64,000 bases of DNA from Shinisaurus crocodilurus. Taxonomy: Eukaryota; Chordata; Lepidosauria; Squamata; Shinisauridae. Made by a program: the position numbers and the translations under genes. Each line of letters starts with the position of its first letter. The stretch's first letter is position 1. The DNA lies in assembly GCA_021292165.1 (NCBI GenBank), contig CM037877.1:214809350-214873349 (forward strand), written 5' to 3'. The notes under the pieces were generated by a model. The model saw nothing but the letters and a program-made list of their open reading frames with translations, did not search any database and was not told the origin of the DNA. Positions 44,445 to 55,782 of the stretch are shown piece by piece.

Positions 44445-44850
44445 GCTGATCTCCTGTGCGGCATTGTTGCAGCCGGGAAACTGCCAGCGCGGCTCCCCAG
44501 AGAGCCCATCTGTCTGATGCCTCACTCTAAGGGGTCCGCAGAGCAAGGCATCAGGTGGGTAGCACTTCAGGGAGCTGCACTAGATGCTCTCTTGCTGTGG
44601 CCTTTGCCGCAGCCAGGGAACAGCCAGTGTAGCTCTCCAGAGTGGCTGCCCACCTGGTGCCTTACTCAGAGTGAGAGGGAATGGGCGGGTGGCAGCAGCT
44701 GCTCCAGAGAGCCACAATGGCTGCTTTTCTGCTGCAGCATTTGCCACAGCAGGAGAGTGGCCAGTGGGGGGTCTCTAGAGTGGCAGCTTGCCCTATGCCT
44801 CACTTCGAGTGGTATAGGGAAGTGGTGACATCAGGACCCACAGCCCTTTT
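44445..44850 (+). repeat. Degenerate tandem repeat, about 135-bp units
   Basis: Three diverged units at about 44445-44585, 44586-44722 and 44723-44830. Each shows a tgcngcanttgccgcagc block, gggaacngccagtg, ctccagagtgg, and a gatgcctcactc type block in the same order. A 177-codon open frame (44295-44828, +) runs through it. Its peptide repeats only loosely and matches no family I know, so it is best explained by GC-rich, stop-poor repeat DNA. Confidence 0.65.
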
Positions 44851-45016
44851 GGTGGCAGGTCATGCAGGATCCACCACTCTTCCAAATCGCTAAGGTGGGG
44901 GATTTACCCTGCCTCATGAGAAGGCCAACCCTGCCTCATAAATAAGAAATGCTGATTTTGGACACAGTCACGTGAGTATCTTCTACGAAACCCCTTGATA
45001 AACCAAGTATGTAGGG

Positions 45017-45109
45017 CAGCCTTCCCCAACCTGGTGCCTTCCAGATGTTTTGGACTTCCAACAGCCATCAGCCCCAAACCATCTGGAGGGTAGCAGGTTA
45101 GGAAAGCTG
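45017..45109. mobile_element. hAT-like palindromic MITE
   Basis: Left end cagccttccccaacctgg is identical in its first 18 bases to the 9412-9529 copy. Right end gttaggaaagctg is its degraded mirror. The flanks atgtaggg (45009-45016) and atttagag (45110-45117) agree at 6 of 8 bases. Part of the centre is deleted. Confidence 0.78.
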
Positions 45110-45117
45110 ATTTAGAG

Positions 45118-45819
45118 AACAACAGTATATGGTTACTTACAGTAAAGGTCTTTGTGAGAACATTTAACTGATGATTAACACAGTAGAGTATAATTACTCA
45201 TCCATTAGTAGTGAGGTGCCCATTAGTTTCCAAAGGTATTATAAGGTCTTTATAATACTGTTGCTTGCAAAGCCAGCAGATAACCAGTCACCAAACAGAA
45301 AGGCCTATGAATTACTTGAGCTGTCTATGGCTGTCAGCCAACAGTCCTTAATCATAATTTAGGCCCCTTCAAACAATGAGATTTAAAGATATGAGGCAGG
45401 GGCAGGAACCAAACAGCTACTTTAGTGGAGGGTTTCACTTTGTTTCATTGAACACCTAACCCACATTTGAAGCTCAACTCAGTTTTGCCTTTTGCCACAA
45501 AGTCACTGTTAGAGAAACTAAAGTCTCTCTGGGCATAGGGGACTCGTTGTGCAGTTCTTTGGAACTTAGCTATGGCTTTTAAAAAGTTTTCTGCTTTGGT
45601 AATTTTTTTTTAAAAATAAAACTTTTTGAAAACACATTGTGCTGATGCTTTACTCAAATATGGGCACAAGACCACACGGGCTGCATGCATACTTTTGTAA
45701 GTTAAAATACAGTGTCTTAAGAATCAGGTGGTGTGCACCCAGTGTAATGCATAAGGCACTGGCGTAGAACTCAGTAGAATCCCCTGCACAGCCACAGTGG
45801 CTTAGGCCATCTACTCAGT
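45118..45819. other. No recognisable feature
   Basis: No repeat or coding signal recognised. Confidence 0.5.
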
Positions 45820-46001
45820 ATGAACATATGAAGCTGCCTCTTACTGATTTGGATCATTGGTCCATGGAGCCTGATATTATTACTATATGACTAGTAAGGG
45901 CTCTCCAGTTTTGGATCCTTTTAACTGGCTATACCAGGGATTAAACCTAGGACTTGTTGCATCGAAAGCATGTGCTCTACTATTGAGCTCTAGCTTTCCT
46001 T
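45820..46001 (-). repeat. tRNA-derived SINE, family B
   Basis: Minus-strand copy: plus-strand gaacatatgaagctgcctct is the complement of the family 3' end. ccagggattaaacctaggac is the complement of the B-box region, and gcatgtgctctactattgagct is the complement of the tRNA-like head. Confidence 0.75.
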
Positions 46002-46157
46002 CTGGTCCTTTCCTCTATAAATTCTTTTCTATGTAAAATAGGGGCATTACTTGCTGGTCTTTGAAGATAAAATCAGCGATGGCTTCAAAACAATGAGGAT
46101 TGTGACATTTCCAAGAGAAGCTAGCTGTTATAAGGCACACTCCCTTGCAATACTGTA

Positions 46158-46210
<53 letters not shown>
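46158..46210. repeat. (CTAT)n microsatellite
   Basis: Thirteen uninterrupted tetranucleotide units. Confidence 0.97.
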
Positions 46211-47111
46211 ATATTTAGCATATTTGTGGATCACTCCTCCACTCAATGAGCAGCATAGATGATGTACAATAAAAAATACAAAGATCAAACTACCTTTTTG
46301 GCTACTGATACTTGTTTCCCTAAAGAAATGTGTGTATGACATGGAGGCCTCATAAAGTACCTACATGGCCATAATCCAGCTCTGTAACTAACTCTGTATA
46401 CCAACTTGACCTTTGCACTTAGCAGTGTCCATGCTGCATCACACACTAATTTTAATATGATCAGTGCAGACACCATGCTGCTTCTTGGTTCAGGAAATCC
46501 TGCCTAGGTAACACCACTTCCTATAAAACCATGCCCAAATTCTAACCCTAGCCATGACATTTCTACCCAAACACTGTCTCAGCTCTCAGAAATGTCATTT
46601 AAATTATGTCCCAACTGGAAACCTAAACACAACCATCTGCTAGATATAGAAAGCCTCACCTTAATTATTTCTTTCTCTCCTCATACCTTTCCCTCCAACC
46701 ATCTCTCTGCCACCCATCTTTTTCTCTCCTCCACCACCCCTTCCTTCTCTCTTATTCATTTCTTTCTCTTCCCCATCTTCTCTCCCAGCTCTTTCCCTGG
46801 TCCCTCCCTGATGCACATACCCTACTCTTCCCTCACAGAATGCTGGAGTCAGGCTGGCCAGCTTCTCAAGGCAGGGGAGACTGGTTTGAGAGGCAGTTCA
46901 TTCACTTTGCTTCACTTCTAATTTTCCTTTACCTGAGTAGCGACTTTTCATGCTCCCACACTCCTTCCCATTAAGCACCAGTTGCCCAGCACACCTCAGC
47001 TTTGGTGTGGGTATCTAGTGCCATAGTCCAGGACATGTCTCTGATGACAGGGACTCTGTGATTGCAACTGAGACCCGGTTAACCATTGTGCATCCTCATT
47101 CATATGTTCTC
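46211..47111. other. Unannotated, with a pyrimidine-rich stretch
   Basis: 46665-46805 is strongly C/T-rich on the plus strand. A 109-codon frame (46592-46921, +) is a by-product of this composition. Confidence 0.5.
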
Positions 47112-47138
47112 CTCTCTCTCTCTCTCTCTCTCTCTCCC
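47112..47138. repeat. (CT)n microsatellite
   Basis: About thirteen CT units. Confidence 0.95.
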
Positions 47139-47280
47139 TCTCCACCCCCTTCTGTTTCCTGATGCACATATGTTTCTGGCAAGACTTTAATGCCATAGAA
47201 AATATGTTGTATTTACCGGTACAGTGGGTGAAAGGGTGATCTGCATATAAAAATAAATGCTGGAAGGACATACAAACCCT

Positions 47281-47513
47281 ATTTATTTATGTATTATTAT
47301 TACATTTATATTCCACTTTCCCCCTTTTTCCCAAGGAGCCCAAGGTGGCTTACATAACCTTCCCCTCCATTTTATCCTCATAACTACACTGAGTTATGGT
47401 TAGGCTGAGAGACAGTGACTGGCCCCAAGTGAGCTTCATGACTGAGAACAAGTGGGGATTAGAAGCTGGATATCACAAGTCCCAGTCTAACACTCTAACC
47501 ACTAGACAACATT
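47281..47513 (-). repeat. tRNA-derived SINE, family A
   Basis: Minus-strand copy: AT-rich tail (tatttatttatgtattatta), then aaggagcccaaggtggctta, ccattttatcctcataac, gagacagtgactggcccc, and the complement of the tRNA-like head (cactctaaccactagac). More diverged than the copy at 52490-52699. Confidence 0.8.
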
Positions 47514-48019
47514 AACTCTCACTATTGAGGTTAATTTTGTATAGGTGTATCTCTTTGTGATATTGTATGCTTTGCTTCAGATCAGTGTTGCTGGTAGAAT
47601 CAGAAGAAAATATGACAATAGTTTCTCCCTGTCTTATTCGTCATATAAACTTTTTGTCCTGGTTAAAACCAAGGTAATAAGCAAACTCGCAAACAAAAAT
47701 TAAACAGCAAGCCAGCCATATGGTCCTGTCAGTTCTTGTTCTATCTGGATTATTTGCCTAAAAAAAAAAGAAAAAGATGACCGTCCACAGAATATGAGAT
47801 AAGTTTTGAAACAGTCACTCCTTTTACAGGCTGGCTGGTTGTCTTATAAAAAAAACCTCTACGTTTTTCAAGAGGGCTAGAAATGAGAATACTCAAGCAA
47901 TTCTACTATCTTGGATTTTGTGCAATACAGTATTTATGAATGTATTCTGACTTCTGAGGGTTCTGCCCATATCAGAATGTTTTTATGTAACATTTTATGG
48001 GCTAAAATTGACACAGTGG
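47514..48019. other. No recognisable feature
   Basis: A-rich run at 47761-47776; nothing else. Confidence 0.5.
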
Positions 48020-48106
48020 GAGATTTTTATATTGTTTTAAATGTATTTTATTGTATGTACATCACCCAGGGTGGCCGGTTGCCGGCCAGATAGATGGGCG
48101 ATAAAT

Positions 48107-48107
<1 letters not shown>
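48020..48107 (+). mobile_element. L2-like LINE 3' end
   Basis: Block atcacccagggtggccggtt followed by ggccagatagatgggcgata and aaataaat is the same terminal motif as at 37150-37190. It runs into the (CAT)n microsatellite. Confidence 0.6.

Positions 48108-48110
<3 letters not shown>

Positions 48111-48160
<50 letters not shown>
48111..48160. repeat. (CAT)n microsatellite
   Basis: Sixteen CAT units grown from the LINE tail. Confidence 0.96.
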
Positions 48161-48164
<4 letters not shown>

Positions 48165-48216
48165 GTGAAATGGCCTACCAGTTCTGTGGGATAAGTCAAG
48201 ATTGACATACTTAGGG

Positions 48217-48301
48217 GGCAATCCTATGCATGGGTGGCTGGGGAATGCTGGGCGTTGTAGGACTTTTTTCTGTCTAAACATGCATAGGATTGCACCCTCA
48301 G
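48217..48301 (-). mobile_element. Mini-MITE, about 85 bp
   Basis: Ends gcaatcctatgcatg and catgcataggattgc are perfect 15-bp inverted repeats. It is the inverted relative of 12862-12942. The interior contains ctggggaatgctgggcgttg. Confidence 0.78.
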
Positions 48302-49745
48302 ACAGACGAGCAAGAATGTCAAAGGCTGAGAAATACAGCAAAAGGTTTGGTTGGACCATAATGGTACATTTGCTGCTTAATTCAGCAGCAATGCTTGGTA
48401 GAAGTGATATTGTTGAGTGGGATATTGGAAGTCTAGTAAGAAGACTGCTTGGTTGGTTTAAACTGGAAATCAACAATCCTGCTCTTACCTAAGCATCACA
48501 TTTTACCATCCTCCAGCAAAAAGCAAAACATAAAACTAATCTTTTTGTAATTCAGTGCAATACTAATCAATTGTGACAAGACCTAGAGAATATTTTCATG
48601 GTGCCAATTACTTAAAGGGCATAGATGCCATAGCACTATTAAAGTAATAGCCAAGACAGCTCTCTAGGACATCGTGAAACAGTGTACTAAATGCTGTTCA
48701 ACTTGTTCGATGAAATAAAGGATTGGATCATTAACCTTACCAATGTCAATGTGTTGTCACTATCAAATTCAGCTAAATGAGTGTCCGAGGTAATAGTTAA
48801 GAGCACATTTCACACCAAGGAATGCATTAATATATTACTGGCTACTAATAAAGAGAGAGAAAGAGACTCTCTGATGTAGTGAGATGAATACAGAATGAAT
48901 ACAAAAACTGTATTAGAAAGTGGCTCATAATGATCAGAAACAGATACGCAAATACTGATATAGATGTAGAAACATAGGCAAATTTGATATGGTGCTTACC
49001 ACAAATATTTTCATGCTATTTTTAACTACTTGGTTGGAACTTTGCTAGGCTCTAACATTGAGAAGCAGTGCAGAAATAGCTAACAGAATATTTAGAAAAC
49101 TGATTACTGAAACACAAGCTTTCTTCTTTAGAAATTCCCACTATCTTCTTCAAGGTGTTCAGCTGGTCCTAGACCTGATTGATGTAAAGGCAAATGGTCT
49201 CAGCATAGAACTTGGAGGACTGAGCCATCAGCCTCATTATTTTGTTTCAAAGGGAAGGTTAAGATGTTATTTGATCTCCATAGGGAGGAGATTCCTGAAG
49301 GCAGAGAACTCCAAACTAGAAGATGAAGGGAGCAACCCAATTCCTTTGAAGTCAATGGCAATTCATTTTGTCTTCAGTGCAAAGAGAATTTCAGCCAAAT
49401 GTATAAAGATGGCTATAAATTGAATTAGAACAATTCTGATTAAATATCACAGCTGAACTCACTGGTCTTCACTTTCATATTTAATTCATGTTGATTTGAC
49501 TTATGCAAGTCCAGTGGCATCAACACATAATTATGTGGTGGTATAATGGCACATGAGTGTCTGTGTCTTTTATGATTCATGAAGTGGCACTCAAGGATGT
49601 AAACACCTCATGCATCCATTTCTTATGTGCCATCCTATCAGCTGTGATGAACCATATAATGTTTTAACAGTTGTCATTACCAAAACTGAATCATGCACAA
49701 GTCCTGAACAGGAGGAGAGAACTGAGGGACCATGACAGCCTTTAA
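48302..49745. other. No recognisable feature
   Basis: The longest frame is 121 codons (49058-49423, +). It has no recognised domain and no splice-like context supporting an exon, so it is left uncalled. Confidence 0.45.
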
Positions 49746-50105
49746 GGGCCAAAGCAGACATTATTAAAGATGTAGCAAGCAGCTTGGGGTGTGTGTGTTT
49801 TTTAACTCTAGTGTAAGCGCAGGGGTCCCTATCAGGATTGGGACCCTAGCATTGGGGTAAGGGGGCTTTAATCCTATTGTCATGCTGTGGACACAATTGA
49901 AATCCCCCCCCCCTGCCTGCAATTTATAGTTCAAAATAGTGGCCCATTTGCCTTAATGGTTCACTATTTGGCACTATAAATTGCAAGTGCAATAGGCCCA
50001 ATCCAGATTGTGACCACAGCATGGGGGTGACGGTTAAAGACCCCTTTCCCCCTGACACTGAGGTAACAGTTCAGACTGGGGGCCCTGCACTTACACTAGA
50101 GTAAA
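49746..50105. mobile_element. Foldback element, copy 1
   Basis: 49805-49824 (actctagtgtaagcgcaggg) is complementary at 19 of 20 bases to 50083-50102. The centre forms a second pair: 49919-49941 against 49962-49984, 21 of 23 matching around a 20-base loop. The left outer part (gggccaaagcagacatt) is shared with 12454-12510. The right outer part is missing, possibly displaced by the adjacent element at 50125. No coding capacity. Confidence 0.7.
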
Positions 50106-50124
50106 AAAAAAACAAAAGTAAAAT

Positions 50125-50625
50125 GAGCGAGCAATCCTATGGTACTGGGAAAGCATCCCAGGGATAATAGGATCCTCCGGAGTCTGCAGTCCAAGGCCAT
50201 AGACACTGCTACCACCTTGGAAGGGGGACCCCGGAATCCGACCTCTCCCCACTGCCCCTCTCCCTCACAGCCGCAATGGAAAGAACCACCCTGGCAGCTT
50301 TCTGAGGTTGTAAAAATGGCCTTGGAGGACCGTGGAGATGTCTAAGATTGGATGTTCTGGTGGGCTGAGAGGGTAGAGGAGAGGCCAGGATATGTTGCTT
50401 CTTACGGCCTCTCCAGTCCCAGCCCTGCCCCCGGCAGCACACTTCCTCTAGACAGGCTCTGAGGAAAAAAAGAAAGGGAAGGAAGATGGAGAAGTCAAAA
50501 TCAACTCCGTCACTCCTGCTGCTCTGCTGCCAGCAGCCTGGCAGGCACTGGTTACTCAGAAGCCTCCAGGATCAGAGGCTTCTGCCTAACAAAGGTACAA
50601 CCCAAAGGATTGTCCCCTAAATAAC
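50125..50625 (+). mobile_element. Non-autonomous DNA element, CCTATGG family, copy 2
   Basis: Starts gcaatcctatggtactgg and ends agcctccaggatcagaggct, then caacccaaaggattgtccc, matching the ends of 55912-56395. It shares a gcaatggaaagaaccaccct block with it (agctggcatggaaagaactg there). GC-rich and non-coding. Confidence 0.65.
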
Positions 50626-50672
50626 TTTAAAGCAATGTCTGTGTTCTTTGGCATTAAAATTGCCCACATTCA

Positions 50673-50673
<1 letters not shown>

Positions 50674-50703
<30 letters not shown>
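50674..50703. repeat. (ATTT)n microsatellite
   Basis: About seven TTTA units forming the tail of the minus-strand L2-like LINE. Confidence 0.95.
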
Positions 50704-51170
50704 ATCTGCCCGATAACCAAAGTTCTTTGGATGGATTAGAGTTAAAAGACTAAATTGCCACCCAAACAGTTAAAAATATACAATACAATGCAAATATTTA
50801 AAAGAATAAAATACAAAATGATTCAAAACAACAAACAGCACAGGAATAGATAAATAAAACAGCCATATAAATCTAGAACCACGTCTCCAAAATGCCTGGG
50901 AGAAAAGGAAGGTCTTTGCCTGGTGCTGAAAAGATAATAATGTAGGTGAATCTATTTGGGAAGGGTATTCCATAAATGGGCCCCCCTCTCTCTTGTAGCC
51001 ACCTGACTAGCTTCCTTCGGTGCAGGCCCCCAGAGGAGTGCCTCTGAAGATGACCTAAGGGTCCAAGCAGGTACATATGGGAGGAGACATTCCTTTAGAC
51101 ACTCTGGTCTCATGCCACTTAGGGCTTTGAAAGTTAACACCAACATTTTGAATTTGGCTTAGAAATGGAC
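50704..51170 (-). mobile_element. L2-like LINE ORF2 C-terminus and 3' UTR
   Basis: The minus strand encodes L-T-F-K-A-L-S-G-M-R-P-E-C-L-K-E-C-L-L-P, then L-R-S-S-S-E-A, A-P-K-E-A-S-Q-V-A-T-R-E-R and W-N-T-L-P, typical of L2-type ORF2 C-termini. A stop, a roughly 240-base UTR and the (AAAT)n tail at 50674-50703 follow. 5' parts are missing. It is the best preserved L2-like fragment in the window. Confidence 0.75.
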
Positions 51171-52450
51171 TGGAAGTTTCATAGACAGAATTCCTGTGAG
51201 AAGTGATATCAGTCACATCATGAGATGTTCCTTAATTGCGGACATAGTGCATGATGTGTAAAAACATGGTCAAAACAAAAACACTTTCAAAACAAGCAAT
51301 GATTTTGTCCCCTACACAGAATAGTAGTGTGCAGAAAACTAGTTCCACAAAAGGTCAATTTTCTACCTCAAATGTGAAGGCTGCAAAAAATTGACACATT
51401 ACTATTGGATAGAAACTACTAATTAAATATGTCTGGTGTGAATAACTGTAGCCAGTGATCCCCCTAATTTGGGTTACCAATAACCCTTAATTTACTGGTT
51501 GGGCCTCTTCTGACCATGTTTTATTCCAAGGCTAGAGCCTTTTGGGATAGGCTGCAACTGGTCAGGACCATGGACAGCTCCCTGTGGGGCTGGTAGGGTT
51601 ACAGTAGTCAAGCTGGATACAAGGAGTCCTGCACCAGGAGGCTTTGTTCCTCAGATGAAAACTATGTGGGCTTAAAGGAGCAATGCTATGCCCTACTCCA
51701 GCAGGACTGGGAAACCTCCTCCTGTAGCCTACCAAGCTGCTACAGGTTTTGGTGATGATTCCTCTGACTTAGAGCTGGATATGACTTATCCGTATCCCTC
51801 TTCAGATACAGAAGTATCTGAGACCCAGACCATAATAGTAACCAGTATTGAAGATTAAAAGCCCAAGAAAGGTGGGATGGTGTTTTCTTTTGCTATTGAC
51901 CCCAACCCTAAACTCATCAAGCTGCACACATAAGCTGCCATATGCCACCAGGATTTGCTTATGATCCATCATATTCCATCCTATCTCTGCTCCTACAAGT
52001 TCTACCGTGACTTGTAAGATATTGCCAAAACTGTTCACATGTGGTGGGTCCACATCCATCTGTAGGTCACTAGTGGGTCCTCCTGACCACCATGTTGTCC
52101 AGTACTTACAGCAGAAAACATGATAAAGCTCATGTTTTTCACTGGTCTGGAGTTATGCGATATGTTAGTGGTTTGAGATGCTTGTTATGGTCAGATCACT
52201 ATCTGCCAAAGACCTTTTGATGGCTTCATTTACTCTGTTAGCTGGCAGAGGATCACATGATGGCTATGCAAAATAAACTATAATCATGTGTAAAACTAGT
52301 ACTAGCAGCATCACTTTTTAAATGTCCCAACCCTCTCAAAGTATTCCAGTTGTGGAAATCTCACAACTGATTTAAATGGGTGGGAGATACAAAGTAATAG
52401 TGTGCCAATTGATGGGACATCCATCAACAAATACACTATTGGGAATGTAT
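51171..52450. other. No recognisable feature
   Basis: An 85-codon frame (51802-52059, -) is not recognised. Confidence 0.45.
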
Positions 52451-52454
52451 GAAA

Positions 52455-52720
52455 TGGTAGTCCTACTTAGAGTAGACCCACTGAAATTTTTTTAATTTAT
52501 TATATTTATACCCCACCTTTTTTCTGAAAGGAACCCAAGGCGGCTTACATAATCCTCCTCCTCCTCTCCATTTTATAATCACAACAACCCTGTGAGATAG
52601 GTTAGGCTGAGAGTCAGTGACTGGCCCAAAGTCACCCAGTGAGTTTCATGGCCGAGCAGGGACTAGTACCCAGATCTCCCGAGTCCCAGTCCAGCACTAA
52701 GTTAAACTAACATTGGATAC
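52455..52720. repeat. Short palindromic repeat split by a SINE
   Basis: The left piece (tggtagtcctacttagagta, 52455-52487) and right piece (gttaaactaacattggatac, 52701-52720) correspond to the two halves of the 74-bp repeat at 40625-40698. A minus-strand SINE separates them. Confidence 0.7.
52490..52699 (-). repeat. tRNA-derived SINE, family A
   Basis: Minus-strand copy with short AT tail, ggaacccaaggcggcttaca, ccctgtgagataggttaggc, gtgactggcccaaagtcacc, the complement of the B box (gggactagtaccc) and of the head (cgagtcccagtcc). It lacks the last part of the tRNA-like head. Confidence 0.85.
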
Positions 52721-54201
52721 ATCCTATTGGATACAACTCTTCAGAAATGTAAGTGGCCTGTAATAATAGCCCAGTATTAAGATGAGGTGAGTTAAAAGGA
52801 AAGAGGTTAGATAAATGTGGCTTTTAGTTCACTTGGATTCTTGGTGTGAGCTGGGAAGCACTAACCTAATGGTCCTGATCCAGAGCTCTAATTATTCAGC
52901 AGTGGGTTGCATGCCTACTGCAGCTTCTGCTGCTGTGTGAGGATCTTTGGTTCTCATTTGACTGAGCAGATACTCAGGTCTTTATTCTAGAGACAGGTGA
53001 ATGGCAGTGCATGGATTGGATTGGCATGGAATGGCAGTACAAACAGATGATCAGCTATAACCCTAACAACACCACTCAAGCAGCCAGCCCTGATAGCACC
53101 ACTAATCATTTTGGAAGCATGCGAATAGTCCAGAAAAGCTGCATTAATGAGTGAATGCCAATCTGCCCCTCTCTCCTGAAACACTTGCAATTCAATGTTC
53201 ATTCTGTATTAACACAGAAGGAAAGTACCTAGATTTAAGGTATGCCAAACTACTAAAACCATACAAAAAACAAAGCTGGACACACTGGACACAAGAAAAA
53301 TGCCAAACTCCATATAGTGTAATAGCTTTATTGGGCCCACACCAAGATCACACACAAAAAAGTGCAGTCTCAAAATCTTGCCCATTGGCAGTATGGGCAG
53401 TATTGCCCATTTGGGGGGGGGGGTGATCTTTGAGTTGACCAAATAAAGCTACTATGCTATATGAATTTTGGAATTTTTCTAAAAACTTGAGGACAAATGT
53501 GCATGAGCTGCTTTATTCTTGAGTTCCATTTTAATTTCTCAATTAAAAGCATAAATGGCATGATTTAAAATAGTTAATTCTTTTCAGAGAGTCTGTGTGA
53601 GCTCAGGTGATGCCAGACGTGCCTATCATAGGGAAGGTTAAATACTTAAGAGTACTTGATAATTACCTAATCACCATTACCATCTCACATTAATTCTACC
53701 CCAGGAACTGGTTCATTATGACTGGCCTACATTATTTTAGCATGAGTTGGGATGAAACCCCCTGTTGTCTTCACTGATTTAAATAATAGTAATGTTCCCA
53801 GGTACCACAATCTGAAAAGGCAAGAAATACGGTAGATGAAATCTTCTATCACTGAACAAGCACAGCAGCCAGTAGATGGTGTTGCCCCCTTTCCCCCCTG
53901 GCTGGACTCTTGTGCTTTTAATTGCTGCATGATAGGCAGACATTGAATAGGTGTAGAATTGTCAAACATGGTGATGCAGTGATATGAGCATTTTGCCTAT
54001 TGAAAGTGAATCTCTGCCTCTTTTGCAGCTGTTAAAGGGCACACGAATCAGAACAAAGCTGGAAAGCATGCTTCTTATCAGGAATAGAGGTTGACAGTGA
54101 TTTTAGTCATTTAGAATGGTCCACCATGTTTTTTAGTGACTATGCCTACTAAAATGGCAAATATGGGTTTTGAGCTGCTATGAAATCAGTGCATGCATCT
54201 A
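52721..54201. other. No recognisable feature
   Basis: G run at 53414-53423. Frames up to 91 codons without motif. Confidence 0.45.
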
Positions 54202-54417
54202 AGGGCTGGTTCACATATGTGTACGTATCATTTGTTGCCTGTGGCATAATGTGAACGAGCCATCACAGATTCATGGCTAACTGGTAGAATTCTCATATTA
54301 GCCAATGTCAGTTCAAAACGCAGTACTTTTCAGTGGAGATAGTTGTACACCACGTACTCATCTGAGAGGCACTTAAGGAATGTACAGGTGATGTACATGT
54401 GTGTGCGAACCAGCCCT
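54202..54417. mobile_element. MITE with AGGGCTGGTTC inverted repeats (216 bp)
   Basis: Ends agggctggttcacatatg and tgtgtgcgaaccagccct are inverted repeats (first 11 bases exact). Subterminal gtgtac/gtacatg pairs extend them. No target duplication was confirmed. Superfamily uncertain. Confidence 0.72.
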
Positions 54418-54975
54418 ATGAAAAGCTGAATGTATACAGTCCTCTATCAGGTTTCATTCCTATATTGTTATTGTTATGCACTGCAGCATTTCACTTGCTT
54501 TGCAGGATGACATATGGCAATAGCACAGTGACAATATGTGTTAAGAACATCAGCAGATAGCCTATTGCTAAAAGGAAAGGTGCCCCAAAGGGCAGGCCAG
54601 GGGAAGAGTCCTCCAGGGGGCTTTTCTGAGAACTCCAGATGCTGGAAAGGCTGCAAGGACAGAGTGCACACGCCCCCAGACACATCCTTACAGTCAGGTA
54701 AGCACTGAAGCCCTGCATGCACTGTGAGGAATTTCTCCAAAATTCTCAACATCCCTGTGAAAGAAGCAGGTGGGGTTTCTCAGGAAACAAAGAGGCTGTG
54801 AAAGGGCAGGTGGGTTTCGGCATAGTGCTAGATTTTAGAAGCACAGTCCAATAGGTAGGGTATCTGTGACACTTAGACAATCACTTACTTTTTAAACATC
54901 ACACAAAATTGTAATGAACCCACTAGTCGTTGGGAAGATTGCATTTCCCCAGTAACAGCAAATTAGCAATGTAGA
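54418..54975. other. No recognisable feature
   Basis: Frames up to 92 codons (54474-54752, -) without motif. Confidence 0.45.
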
Positions 54976-55164
54976 GGGAAGGATTGTAGCTCAGTGGTAG
55001 AGCACATGCTTTGCACGCAGAAGGACCTAGGTTCAATCCTAGACATCTTCAGGTGTGACTCCTGCCTGAAACCCTGCAGAGCCATTGCCAGTCAGTGTAG
55101 ACAATACTGGACTAGATGGGCCAATGGTCTGACTCAGTATAAGGCAGCTTCCTATGTTCCTGTG
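54976..55164 (+). repeat. tRNA-derived SINE, family B (best copy)
   Basis: Head with A box tagctcagtgg (54987-54997) and B box ggttcaatcct (55030-55040). Body cctgaaaccctgcagagcca and agacaatactggactagatg. 3' block ggtctgactcagtataaggc then agcttcctatgttcc. The tRNA-like half could fold as a degraded cloverleaf, but the SINE body continues directly, so this is not a tRNA gene. Confidence 0.88.
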
Positions 55165-55245
55165 TTCTTCCTATGTTTCTATGTGCATATGAGTCTTGCA
55201 TTTAAGCCTTTGTTGCAGAGAGATACAAATAAAAAAACATACTAA

Positions 55246-55335
55246 GACTGCAGTTCTAACCCACTTATCTGGGAGTAAGCCCCATTTTACTCAATGGGAC
55301 TTAATTCTGAGTAGACATGTATAGAATTGCACAGT
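55246..55335. repeat. Short palindromic dispersed repeat (about 90 bp)
   Basis: Begins actgcagttctaacccactt and ends acatgtatagaattgcac; core actcaatgggacttaattct. Relative of 7044-7136 and 57826-57916. Confidence 0.6.
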
Positions 55336-55343
55336 ACATTCTC

Positions 55344-55345
<2 letters not shown>

Positions 55346-55388
<43 letters not shown>
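55346..55388. repeat. Compound (TA)n(GT)n microsatellite
   Basis: TA units to 55356, then GT units to 55388. Confidence 0.96.
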
Positions 55389-55390
<2 letters not shown>

Positions 55391-55416
55391 TGTTACCAAT
55401 ATATTTTTATTACTAT

Positions 55417-55455
55417 GACGACGACGACGATGACTGCTGCTACTACTACTACTAA
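55417..55455. repeat. (ACG)n/(TGC)n/(TAC)n compound repeat
   Basis: Related trinucleotides in succession, giving a 39-base tract. Confidence 0.9.
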
Positions 55456-55782
55456 GGTTTCTAGGTGCTGCACAAAGATTAAAAAACAACACACCTCAGG
55501 CTTACAATTTAATAGACCTGATACAAAAGGGGGCGGGGAAGGATGGTGAGAGAACAGGAAAAGAAGCAAGTTCAGGCACTAATTCTTTATAAAGTTACAT
55601 AAATGATTAATGAACAGGAGGTCATTAATGGTCAGTGAAGGAGACAGTTCCTGGAGAGGAGGAGCCAAATGTCAGTTGGTCCCATGGAGTGGGCCTTGCT
55701 GTCTCACCTCTACTGCTGCTGTAACAAGGTGGAATGGCTGCTAATTGAATAATGGCTAATGGCTTTCGGTAGCACTGGAAAT
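55456..55782. other. No recognisable feature
   Basis: Short gap without recognised content. Confidence 0.5.

Noticed and set aside
46158..46210. CRISPR-like array
   Set aside because: Pure tetranucleotide microsatellite with no spacers; the sequence context is vertebrate.
49058..49423. 121-codon open frame on the plus strand
   Set aside because: No recognisable motif and no supporting splice or start context.
54976..55050. Possible tRNA gene (A and B boxes, cloverleaf-like)
   Set aside because: The sequence continues directly into a SINE body shared by several other copies, so it is the head of a tRNA-derived SINE.
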